From Phialocephala subalpina (lineage: Eukaryota > Ascomycota > Leotiomycetes > Helotiales > Mollisiaceae): DNA of 64,000 nt. Shown piece by piece: positions 23,748 to 32,992 of this stretch. The notes beneath the pieces were generated by a model, which saw only the letters and a program-made list of their open reading frames with translations, did not search any database and was not told where the DNA came from. Within the stretch, counting starts at the first letter, position 1; the number at the start of each line of letters is the position of its first letter. The stretch covers positions 4,144 through 68,143 of the forward strand of contig FJOG01000020.1 in the NCBI GenBank assembly GCA_900073065.1, read 5' to 3'. The position numbers and the translations under genes are program-made.

Positions 23748-24707
23748 ATGCCCACCTACCTCATTCATGGCTTCAAATGGGAGCGCAGCTCGATCGTCAT
23801 CCATATCATATTACAAAACCTCGAAGATGCAGCGCCGGAATGGATCATGGCGCCCGCGAGTTCTATATCGCTGCTCAATTCCTTCTATTCCCTACACGAC
23901 TTCCTCCCTCCTAGCAATCCGCCGCCAGCTGTATACCCTCCTCCCATCCCACAACCCGAGAAAGAGGTGTCAGAACCGAAGAAAGAGAATGGTGCACCAA
24001 GGACCCTTACAAAGACGAATAAAGGCTCAATGAGCAGTCTGCGAAGTCTGGGGAGGAAGAACAGACCTCCGAATCTGAGTAAGGGCACGAATGGACATAA
24101 AGCAAGCACATCGTCATCGGAGAAGAATAGTCGGTTTGGATCAACACCGAGCACGCAGATATCTGCCAGCGAGGGAAAGAAAGAACCGAAGTTCAATGAA
24201 TGGAGTGTAGTGAAGTTGTTGGAGCAATATGATCCGGATGATCTGCGGACGGCTAGCCAACCGTTTGCATATGTTGCGGATTATATGGTTGAGGTTAAGC
24301 TGGGTGCGAGCTTGAATGAGGAGATGTTGAAGTATGAGGCGGATCAAAAGGTTGAAGAGGCGATGGTCAATGCTCCTGCTCCGCCGAGGACACCTGGTAC
24401 GCCCGGGCCGAATGGGAACGGAGGGCTGTTGAGCCCGAGTTTGAGCGTCAGGGAAGCGAGAAGGAGAAGTAGGAGGATAGGGTGGTTTGAGAAATTGAGG
24501 GATGGATTGCAGAAGGGAGCGGATATTGGGTGGTTTGTGGTTGTTTGTGGTGATGAGGACAGAGTGTTCCCAGCCAAAGAGCCCGATATAAGTGAGGAGG
24601 ACGAGGACTACGATGAGGAGGAAGAAGAGGAGAAGCCTATGAAGACACCCCGCAGTGCTGGTCTCAAAGGGATGTTCCACAGGAAGAGCAACATTCAAGA
24701 AGAGTAA
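23748..24707 (+). CDS. flbE: Developmental regulator FlbE-like protein
   Basis: Intronless, 319 residues from the ATG at 23748. The N-terminus MPTYLIHGFKWERSSIVIHI followed by LQNLEDAAPEW and MAPASS is the conserved FlbE block. A second block, FAYVADYMVEVKLG and later GWFVVVCGDEDRV, is the other conserved part. Aspergillus FlbE acts upstream of flbD and brlA in conidiation and localises at hyphal tips. It is about 200 residues, so this protein is longer: it has a 100-residue Pro/Ser/Lys-rich insert (around 65-160) and an acidic C-terminal tail (SEEDEDYDEEEEEE). Its 3' end converges with dph5, with 145 bp between. The assignment rests on recalled family features. Confidence 0.78.
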   Translation: MPTYLIHGFKWERSSIVIHIILQNLEDAAPEWIMAPASSISLLNSFYSLHDFLPPSNPPPAVYPPPIPQPEKEVSEPKKENGAPRTLTKTNKGSMSSLRSLGRKNRPPNLSKGTNGHKASTSSSEKNSRFGSTPSTQISASEGKKEPKFNEWSVVKLLEQYDPDDLRTASQPFAYVADYMVEVKLGASLNEEMLKYEADQKVEEAMVNAPAPPRTPGTPGPNGNGGLLSPSLSVREARRRSRRIGWFEKLRDGLQKGADIGWFVVVCGDEDRVFPAKEPDISEEDEDYDEEEEEEKPMKTPRSAGLKGMFHRKSNIQEE

Positions 24708-24852
24708 TAGGGGCTACAGAGCGGCAGGATTGGGTGGAACATTGAATCCGCTATTTAGCGCGGCGTTTGGACAACAAAAGCTGGGACATTGGAAGACAGC
24801 GTAGCATGCCAGCACGTTAGGGATACCCGTAATGAATTGATGCCTTTGGATA

Positions 24853-25781
24853 TCATTGCTTCGCCTCATAATCCCTCCTCCAAATCCTATCCCACTCCTC
24901 CCTATCAACTGCAAACTCCCTCGCATACTCAATCTCAAGCTCGTGCGTTCTTCTTCCAAGCAACACCAGACTATGCAACGGACCGCCCAACTCCTTATCC
25001 GCATCACAAAGCTGCTTCAACGTCCCACTAACAAACTTCTCAGTCTTCCCGCCCACCCTCGCTGCCCCAATCGCAAGACTCTCCTCCCCATAAACACCAC
25101 CAGCACCCTCAATCTTCTTAATATCCTCAATTTCCAACATCTGCTGCGCACAGTGACCAACAGTCATATACCTCGGCGGCTCATAAATCTTCCTTCCCCT
25201 CGCCATATTCTCTAAACTCTGTTCCTTAACCTTGATATCGAGCAAAACCAACGTATGAAGTCCAATATCCCTATTCTCCTTTATTCGATCATAAAACGAG
25301 GCTGGTTTCCACGTCTCAGTGAAGAACACCATGCTCACAGTCTGTCCGAAATTATAAAGCTGTAAACCCGTAGCTCCAATCGCAGACATAATACTAGCAT
25401 TCGGTATCGTTTGAATTGGGATCTTGAGAGAACGTGCGCGAAGAACGAGATCTGTATGTGTAGTTGCGCCAAAAGGGTCGCCTACAACGAGGAAAGCGAC
25501 GTCTTCTGTTTGGGCGTTGTGGAGGATGTCGTCGCTGGCAGACTCGACCATTTCTCGGTCTGCGATGATTACTTCGCGGCCATAGTATGTTTCCTACTGT
25601 GTATCAGTGTCAGCTCTTGTTTAGAGGAGGGAGAGGAGGGGCATACGAGGATGGATTTGTCGACTAGGAGAATGCTGGTGTAGGCTTCGAGATAGACTCG
25701 TGAAGCTTTGCGGACGACGTCGAGACCTTTGACTGTGATGTCTGTCTCGTCTGAGAGACCGAGGCCTACGAGGTAAAGCAT
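24853..25781 (-). CDS. dph5: Diphthine methyl ester synthase
   Basis: Two exons (25647-25781 and 24853-25593; 53-nt intron) give 291 residues, the usual length. It starts [16 protein letters not shown], the canonical DPH5 N-terminus, and carries the SAM-binding [12 protein letters not shown] and the conserved [18 protein letters not shown] and FGQTVS segments. The enzyme methylates the diphthamide intermediate on translation elongation factor 2 in the cytosol. It is divergent from snu23, with 245 bp between the start codons. Confidence 0.95.
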
Positions 25782-26026
25782 CTTGACTGTTGTGTTGCTG
25801 GAGAATTACAAAAGCAGAAAGCCCGAATTCTTGGTGGGGGAGGACTTTTTTGCCCCGCATCAACCGCTTCCGAGGTTTCACCGGCCGAAGCTTCGAAATC
25901 TCCAATCTCGAGCTCGACCTCATCTCTGCATCTCAGACATCCAATACCGCGCCACCACAACTTCCACTCCCCAACACGCAGAATCTTCTTCCTTCCCAGT
26001 AGCGCTTCACAAGAACAGCAGCAACC
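25782..26026. promoter_or_regulatory. Bidirectional promoter between dph5 and snu23
   Basis: A 245-bp interval separates the divergent start codons, so both promoters must lie here. It is C/T-rich on the snu23 side (ccaccacaacttccactcccc) and ends with a good start context, aaccATGGC. No TATA box is evident, as expected for housekeeping genes. Confidence 0.6.
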
Positions 26027-26734
26027 ATGGCCTCCAAGAAAGGAGCTTACGAAACCAACGCCTCCGACACCGACTTCCGCAAAAAATACGACCGCGCCGA
26101 ATACGCCCAAAAAGCCAAAGACCGAGAAGCCAAAGAAAAAGAGGAATCCAAAGCCCGCTACGAAGCCAAACTTGCCGGCAAAAAATACTACGCTCCCCTC
26201 ACCGGCGACGAAACTCTCACCCAAGCCCGCGCCTCCCGACTCGACGTTAGCCAAAATGTAGGCAAAGTGATGCTGATGCCTGCGGGCGCGGCGACTGGGA
26301 AGAGAGGTAGAGGAGCAGGATTCTATTGTGCAGATTGTGATTTGACGTTTAAGGATAATTTGCAGTGGGTCGAGCATGAGAATAGTATGCAGCATCTTAG
26401 GGCGATTGGGCAGACGGGGGAGGTTAAGAGGGCTACGGCGGAGGAGGTTAGGGAGAGGATTGAGAGGATTTGGGAGGCGATGGTGAATGAGAAGAAGGAG
26501 GATGTTAAGACGTTGGGGGAGAGGTTGGAGATTAGGAAGGAGGAGGATGAGAAGCAAAGGGAGGAGAGAAGGGGAAAGAGAAAGGCGTTAGTGGAGAGGC
26601 AAAGGGCGGAGAAAGAGAAGGAGGTGCAAATCAAGAAGGAATATGGGGAGGATGTTAGGATTGAGGGAGAGCACGATGAGGATGATATGATGGCGAGCAT
26701 GGGTATCACCGGATTTGGGTCGTCAAAGAAATGA
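26027..26734 (+). CDS. snu23: U4/U6.U5 tri-snRNP component Snu23 (ZMAT2-like)
   Basis: Intronless, 235 residues. It opens with a Lys/Glu-rich helix (FRKKYDRAEYAQKAKDREAK), followed by LAGKKYYAPL and LMPAGA, and a U1-type C2H2 finger with CADCDLTF and WVEHENSMQHL. A long charged C-terminal helix follows (EERRGKRKALVERQRAEKEK). This is the standard Snu23 layout. The protein belongs to the spliceosomal B complex and acts near the 5' splice site. Codon use shifts from C-ending to G-ending codons at about 26280, but the frame is continuous. Confidence 0.92.
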   Translation: MASKKGAYETNASDTDFRKKYDRAEYAQKAKDREAKEKEESKARYEAKLAGKKYYAPLTGDETLTQARASRLDVSQNVGKVMLMPAGAATGKRGRGAGFYCADCDLTFKDNLQWVEHENSMQHLRAIGQTGEVKRATAEEVRERIERIWEAMVNEKKEDVKTLGERLEIRKEEDEKQREERRGKRKALVERQRAEKEKEVQIKKEYGEDVRIEGEHDEDDMMASMGITGFGSSKK

Positions 26735-27016
26735 TTCTACGTGGTAGGCCACGTTGGAACAGCTATATGGGGTGGGGGTGTTACATTGTCCAGCACAAGA
26801 TTGGGACATCACGGGTAGTGGAACGAGATTATTCTTGGTATTGGTGTTGAAGGTAATCAAATTGCATCTCATCAATTTATCTAATGAACCTATTGTTCGA
26901 AATCACTAACACGCGAATCTAGTCGAGGAGTATTCACGCTTCCAATCGGATTGCGGGCCAGAATTCCACCCAAGGCTGGGACATGAAAAGTGCTGGCACG
27001 CTGCTTACAAGCCGGG
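26735..27016. other. Convergent intergenic
   Basis: 280 bp between the 3' ends of snu23 and the 2EXR gene. No further feature is seen. Confidence 0.6.
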
Positions 27017-27712
27017 TTAGATCACACCACCTTGTGCGTCGCAGAAGTAGACTGTAGGCGGTGCCGTGAGCCGCTCACACCGTGTCAACTGAATTTGGTT
27101 GACGATGCCTAACCAGAAATCTTGGACAGCACTGGCCACTCTATTTCTCCAATTGTGTCGCCCATGGGGGCCCATCTGGGCCATCTGCCAAGGGTCCAGG
27201 TCCTGGTAGTAGAAGGTCTCCATAGTCTGGAATGGCATTAGCTGGTTGGGAAGATCGAAGATGTAAGAATTCCCGTTACGAAGGGACAACGAGTGCTCGA
27301 GCGTCATGACATTGCGGGCCATGTTGATATCTTGCATGATGGTTGGTGTCAACGTTGCGCTAAATGTCCATCTACTGAAGCCGACCAATTGCAAGAGGTC
27401 TCGTTCCATGTTGAAATACAGTCTACGACCTTGGATGGCACCGAAGTGTAGATCGTTGTACTGTAAGGCAATCTCGCGAGAACGTCCACAACCATGCAAC
27501 ATTGGTGGAATGCCAGATGTTGAGATTGTGAATACTCCTGGGTTGGCGAACGAGACCGATGCGATTCGGACGATGATCTGTTCCTGGTCCTCTTGTACTA
27601 GAGCCCAGACCATCTCTTGCAATTCCTTGGGAAGTTGCGGGAACCGAAGGAAGGTGCGTGCTGGTACAGTGAGATCCATGCCGTTGCTTGGGGTGGGGTT
27701 TTGCTGCGCCAT
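27017..27712 (-). CDS. 2EXR-domain protein
   Basis: Intronless, 231 residues. After a short N-terminus it has the 2EXR signature FLRFPQLPKELQEMVWALV, followed by the usual GRSREIALQYND and a C-terminal region rich in Met, Leu and aromatic residues. 2EXR proteins are strongly expanded in filamentous ascomycetes and remain functionally uncharacterised; the domain resembles the start of an F-box helix. The length is at the short end for the family. Confidence 0.83.
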   Translation of the reverse strand: MAQQNPTPSNGMDLTVPARTFLRFPQLPKELQEMVWALVQEDQEQIIVRIASVSFANPGVFTISTSGIPPMLHGCGRSREIALQYNDLHFGAIQGRRLYFNMERDLLQLVGFSRWTFSATLTPTIMQDINMARNVMTLEHSLSLRNGNSYIFDLPNQLMPFQTMETFYYQDLDPWQMAQMGPHGRHNWRNRVASAVQDFWLGIVNQIQLTRCERLTAPPTVYFCDAQGGVI

Positions 27713-29062
27713 GTTGAGTTGGCGTAATTGAGGAAGTGAGGGGTACTTCTAAATGAGTTCTTGCTCAAAAGTTTCGGCTTTCTGGGTTAAGAATATCTTG
27801 AAATCTACGTGTGTTCGGATGGTTTCAAAATCGAAATTACTTGGGACCGTCTCCCGGTTTTCTGCCCGGAAGGCCATTCTGTTTACTTTCCAAATAGGCG
27901 TGATAACGGGCTGTTCGTTTGTTCAAGCATCAATTCGCAAGCTCGTACGTCGATGTTCTTACCGTGTGAGGAGCTGTCTCAATCATATACGGTCCGAATT
28001 GGGGCAAAACGAGGCACCTGAAAACAGCAAGACATGGCAAGACAGATCCAGAGACAGCCAAGCTGCTTGTGCTGTTCGTCCATTGAGGAAGGATGTTCAT
28101 CGAATGTCCATCATGTTCCTGGATATCGTGGACAGCAAGAGTTCTCAGTCTGCCATGCATCCACTTACCCGAGTCAGGGCTGCTGGCGGAACAACGAGCC
28201 TTCTGCTCCTTGTACTGTACTTTAAATGTGCCTGTTTCTACATTGCAACTGCCATTACTGCATCTTGTCCTATCTACGTTGGCGTGCGAGTTTACTTTGG
28301 GGCAGCTGTTATATGGAGCAAGGCTTGATGGCCTTTTCTGAACAATTCGACAGCAACTGTCTGTTTTGACCTGGGAGAATTCCTGAAAATCAGATATTGA
28401 TCAATGCTTCTCCGTGGGAGACAGTTGAACGGGTGAGAAATTAGACAGCTCCCGTTTTACATTGCTTACCATTATTTGAGATGCGCCTTGCGGAGTCGCA
28501 GTGTTGTGTTTGCGTAGTCCTTTGTTCTGTCAGCGAGAACAGGGCTTAGTGGCCCTATCCTGACAAAGGACGTTGACACTGCCATTGCGCGTCGCCGAGT
28601 TTCTTGCCAATGGGAGGATTTTTTTTTCCCCTTCCCGATTGACTTTCCCAAGTTGAAAGCTATGTATTGATGACTTAACTTGTGTCGCTAAATTTTTCCA
28701 TTTCTCGTTGACCATTTTAAGAAGTATTTACAGGACAAATCCTTGAATATAAAACATCATGCTTTTATGCTTTGACTAGGCCTCCAGGCCTCAACGCAGT
28801 ACCATAACAAGTGAATTTCCATGCAATGCATTATAGTCCGAATACCGCGCTTCTTGATTCTCCTTGCAAGCTTTTTCTGTTCTTGGCTAAATATGAAAGA
28901 TGTAGATCTGGAATAATTATGAACAGCAATGCGTGCAGCGAGCAACGCGGGGTATCAATATATACATGTCAACTCGAACGTCTTGAAAGCAAATGGCAAT
29001 TCCAGAACGCGAGTTTTGATGATGGCAAAGAATTGAAAGAAGATGTGATGTATATGCAATCA
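27713..29062. other. Intergenic, 1.35 kb
   Basis: Separates the 2EXR gene from the 3' end of the kinase-vWA gene. Several open frames of 60-190 codons occur on both strands, but they overlap each other and show no domain or splice continuity. I see nothing I can support. Confidence 0.5.
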
Positions 29063-32000
29063 TCAAATGCCTCCAGCTACCATGGCGCTGCTGGAAGCAA
29101 ATGGAACGTCGTCAAATGACGCGTTGATTGACCCAAGCAGCATCTTCCAAACATTGCCATTTGAGGGTTCAGCATCAACAATGTCCCTATTTTTTCAACA
29201 GCCATATTAGCAATAGGTTCTCAATCAGGAATTTTGTTGACGGAAATTACTTACAACTGTTCGTCTTCGGACAGTCCTTTGATCTTAAGATTATCATCAA
29301 GATCCACGAGCCTTTGTACACCTGTAGGGTCATTTCCAAATCGAATGAACTGGATCCCAACTTGCCCCTTGCCCATGTTGAAGCCTCTGAGAGTCTTAAC
29401 CAGTGTCCGAATAGGTGTTGCAGCATCGCACTTGTGTTGCCATACCCCATCAGTCAGAATATACAAACTCAGAGGCCGGACATTGACGCGTGCGTGCGAA
29501 GCTATCCCAGAGCCGTGTAGGCGGCCGAGCTTCTCCTCGTACTTGGTGAGAATCCTGTTCAAGGCGTTGCCGACATTGGATTTTCCCAAGGGTGTGGTTG
29601 CATTGAGTGATGCAACTAGCTTCGAGGAATCTTTCGATTGTACTGGTTTGGGCGAGATGGTATAACTCAACTCTATGCCATCAGGATCGCAGTTTTTGAC
29701 AACGTAAGCCAGACCCCCTACCAAAGCTACCAATTCTGGCCAATACGGTTTCATGGATACTGCATCGTCTACTAAAAACGCCTAATACTTGTCAGTTACG
29801 ATGTCTACTAGGTAAGCCGAAAAGAGTACTGACGTGGTCCCTTTTTGCAAGCTCAGCGTCCCGTAAGTATTGATACGGGAGTTGAGGACGAGGTCCGAAA
29901 CGCGAACGAAATTTGCTTCTCATGCTTTCTCTCCAAGTCAATAGCTCTGCGACGGATAATTGAGGCATCTCTTGATCCGTCGCGTCTGGCCGATGCTGAG
30001 CAAGTTTCTGAGTGGACAGGGACTTTCTCAAGATCGGCTCAGAATCTAAAGTTCTTTGCGCATGATTCTTATTTGTACGAGATGACGCGGCTTCGGAGAA
30101 CATCGTCCCTCTTCGACCTCGATCTGACCCGCGAGGATCAAAGTCTCGTTGGCGAGAGTCATAGTCCATATGGGAGGTATTTCGTAATCTATATGGAATT
30201 TGCTCGTAGTCTTCAAAGGACCCAGGTACCGTGGTATGTACGTCTGGGTGTGGGAATGCCGTTTCATCGGCTTCACTTCCCAAAATATTTCTGTTGTCGT
30301 ATTGATTCGAGCTTGTTTCTTCCATGATCTGAAGGTCTTTAGAACGAGCATATTCAGCTAGGCCTTCCGGATCTGAAAATGAAACGCCTTTGTGTGTAGA
30401 ACGTCGTCCCGGATAGCCAGATTGAGGTTGCGTGTAGGGTCGAGAATATTGCTTGCCAGATGAGCTACTTCGATTCCCTATGAGGCCAGGTCGTCCGCTA
30501 CCGTTCGTTGTTATACTGTCTGGACTTCGGTCACGACGGACCCCTTCAGCTATGCGGTGGTATTCAGAATCCGAATCGGCACGGAACGACTGTCTGAAGT
30601 TGTTGACCGAGCCCTGCGCTATTCCTTGTGGTCGGGGTGGGGGTGGACCTGATGGAAGCTCTGGTGGCTGGTGGGGAGAAGATGGACTTGACGCCATGCT
30701 GCTCGAAGGACCGGCGATCTTTCCTCTTTCCTTGCCCAGTCGAGCTCTGGCACCTTGAACCATCGTTTGAGATCTGGTCCAGCATTGCTGAGCGTTCAAG
30801 CGGCCCTCATGTTTGACTAGCAAATAAGAAACTAAATCCAACACATCCTTGGTGATATAGTCGGAAGCACGAAGAACTGCAAGGCTGTCCTGGTGGAACT
30901 CCTTCACGACATCAAGCAATCTCTCGCCATCATGAAAACAGCCACCACCGCCATTATCAACGCCAGCTTGTTCGGCATGAGCTTTCCGGGTTGCCCGATA
31001 TTTCAGTAGTTCATCGTAGCCGTTGGCAATCCAGACTGCAGCTTCACTGAATACACAGCCCAACGACCACATATCGACGCTCTGCTCGATTTTGATTGTG
31101 TTGTTTTGGGTTCGCCTGTCACCCCTGTGGCATTCGGGAGCTCCTGTATCCATTGTTAGACACAGCTAAGAAGTTTGAGCAAGCAGATCCTTACCGTATG
31201 CAAGAGTCCCATGAGCATCATTAGATGTAACCGGGCCATGGCCGTTTAAAGCCTTTTGGAAGTGACTTAGTCCGAGATCAGCAAGCTTGAAGTCCCATTC
31301 GTATGGGGAAGCATCTGACTTGCTGACGACAAGTATATTCGCAGGCTTCAAGTCTTGATGAAATCTATTTCGGCTTAGCAATTGATGTTTCTAGTAATTT
31401 CAGACCACTATACCCATGCAGTACTAGGGAGCCTTCTTCTATGTTTCTGAAATCGAGATTATGAATCCTCCCAACGGCCCAGATATTCTTAAACAGACCA
31501 TCCCAGAAGTTGATGATGTCTTCGCTCTGTATTGGGGGCCGGCAGTCCTTAAAGTATCGCTCTAAGGTTCCCTTATCAGCGTATTCGAGTATTATGTTGA
31601 AGGTATTTCCTTGACAAAAGCTCCCATAGAACCCGATCAGATTTGAATCCTGATGCTTCAACCTTCGAAATGCGGCTGTCTCGTTGTTATAGTATGTCTC
31701 AGCCTCTGCAGTCATGTAGGTCTTGAGCACGTAGGCATGGCATCGAGGATCATTCGTAGCCTAGGCAGTTATTAGCAGACATCCAGGCAGCCTAGATTCA
31801 AAGAGTATCTTACCAACTTCTTAGGGTCAAGTTTGTCGTATGAAGGATGAAGCCTTATCATATGCAACACAGCACTCCCTCCCTCTGCCAGTCTCTCTTT
31901 GTGAATTATAGGTAGTAATTGGTCCTTGTGGTAGTGGATGTTCGCCATCGGGCTGCTGAATACAGCAGCGCAGAACTTCCATTGCTCGCCGCAAAATGCG

Positions 32001-32392
32001 CCGAAGAAAGACGTCTCGTCGGTATTGGTAGGGAAATACGATGGTGGGCCATTCTGTGGCTCGAATGGCAACTTCTTATCAGCAAGACTTTCGTAGTGCG
32101 AGAAATGAGAGATGAATCGGCCCTTCCCAATTTCGACCAATATGCAGAAGGCTTTGATGTAATTCTGGAGAATAACTTCGGGGTCCACAGGAGATTCATC
32201 TGGGGAGAATAGAGCGTTGAGGAGGCGCTTCAGCCTTATACAATTGTTTTCCTTAAAGTAGTCTTCAATCTTCTTCAACGGCATAAAAGCAGGACGCCTG
32301 TCGGATTTCGGATCGAGAACAGAGTTCGAAACGTTCGTCTGCACCCACCCCAAGAAGGCCTGGATTGCGTCGTGCTCATCGGGCTGTGCCAT
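29063..32392 (-). CDS. Protein kinase fused to a C-terminal von Willebrand A domain
   Basis: Six exons (31814-32392, 31414-31760, 31195-31364, 29834-31143, 29255-29781, 29063-29186) close in frame to 1018 residues. A 170-residue helical N-terminal region precedes a kinase domain: a glycine loop (EGGSAVLHM), the lysine in AYVLKTY, the catalytic loop HQDLKPANIL (Asp313, Gln in place of Arg), the metal site ADLGL (Asp338, DLG for DFG), and APE (about 367-369). A 400-residue Ser/Pro/Arg-rich linker carries the peptide PPELPSGPPP at 525-534. The C-terminal vWA domain (about 803-1018) starts FLVDDAVSM, a degenerate MIDAS motif. HQD in place of HRD and the DLG motif are common in this fungal family and do not by themselves imply inactivity. 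Such fusions are usually annotated only as kinases, and their role is unknown. The neighbour shares the linker peptide. Confidence 0.88.
30638..30667 (-). other. Shared peptide PPELPSGPPP, kinase copy
   Basis: Encodes residues 525-534 of the kinase-vWA protein, in its disordered linker. The same ten residues are encoded at 33851-33880 in the CorA-like gene. Third positions differ at five of the ten codons. Confidence 0.9.
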
Positions 32393-32992
32393 CGCGTGGG
32401 GGTACTAGCAGGAATCGAATAATCTGATATTGTTTCCCGTCCGTGTCGCGTCGTCCGTGTTCGCGCAGATCTTCGCTGCGGGCTCTGGCACACTGACTGG
32501 AGAGATGGTCTGCTTGCGATGCGACTGAAGAGTGCGCGAAAGACCGCCATACTGGCTCACACCAGGCTGGGGATGTCTTTCAGAGCCAGCCTCAAACCCC
32601 AGATGACTAAGTAAGATGAATGGGGAAACAATTGGAAAGGCGAATGCCAAGGATCTGCACCGAACAGGGGGCGGTGCGGGCCTTCCGCCTATCAAACCTG
32701 CTGCAGCTGAAGCTTGAACTTTGACAGGGCTTCTCCGAGACCCGGCCAGTGCAACCTGATCATTGCATGCAATTGGGGGATCGCCAATAGTCTTTCTGCA
32801 GTGCTGCAAGGCTTTCGATCTCTCACCGGAGATATCAGTTCACAAATACTAAGTTACACATGCATCTTTTCCCACGTGACACTCCCTTTTTCTTCCTTCA
32901 ACGAAGCAACTCCCGTACAATGCCCTTAACAATTGCGAATTATGCACATAATAGAGAGTTTGAAAGGCCAACTGAACCTTGATTGACATTGC
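32393..32992. other. Intergenic, kinase-vWA promoter region
   Basis: 600 bp between the start of the kinase-vWA gene and the 3' end of the CorA-like gene, both on the minus strand. A minus-strand open frame of 134 codons (32405-32809) has no domain signal. No TATA box is obvious. Confidence 0.5.
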
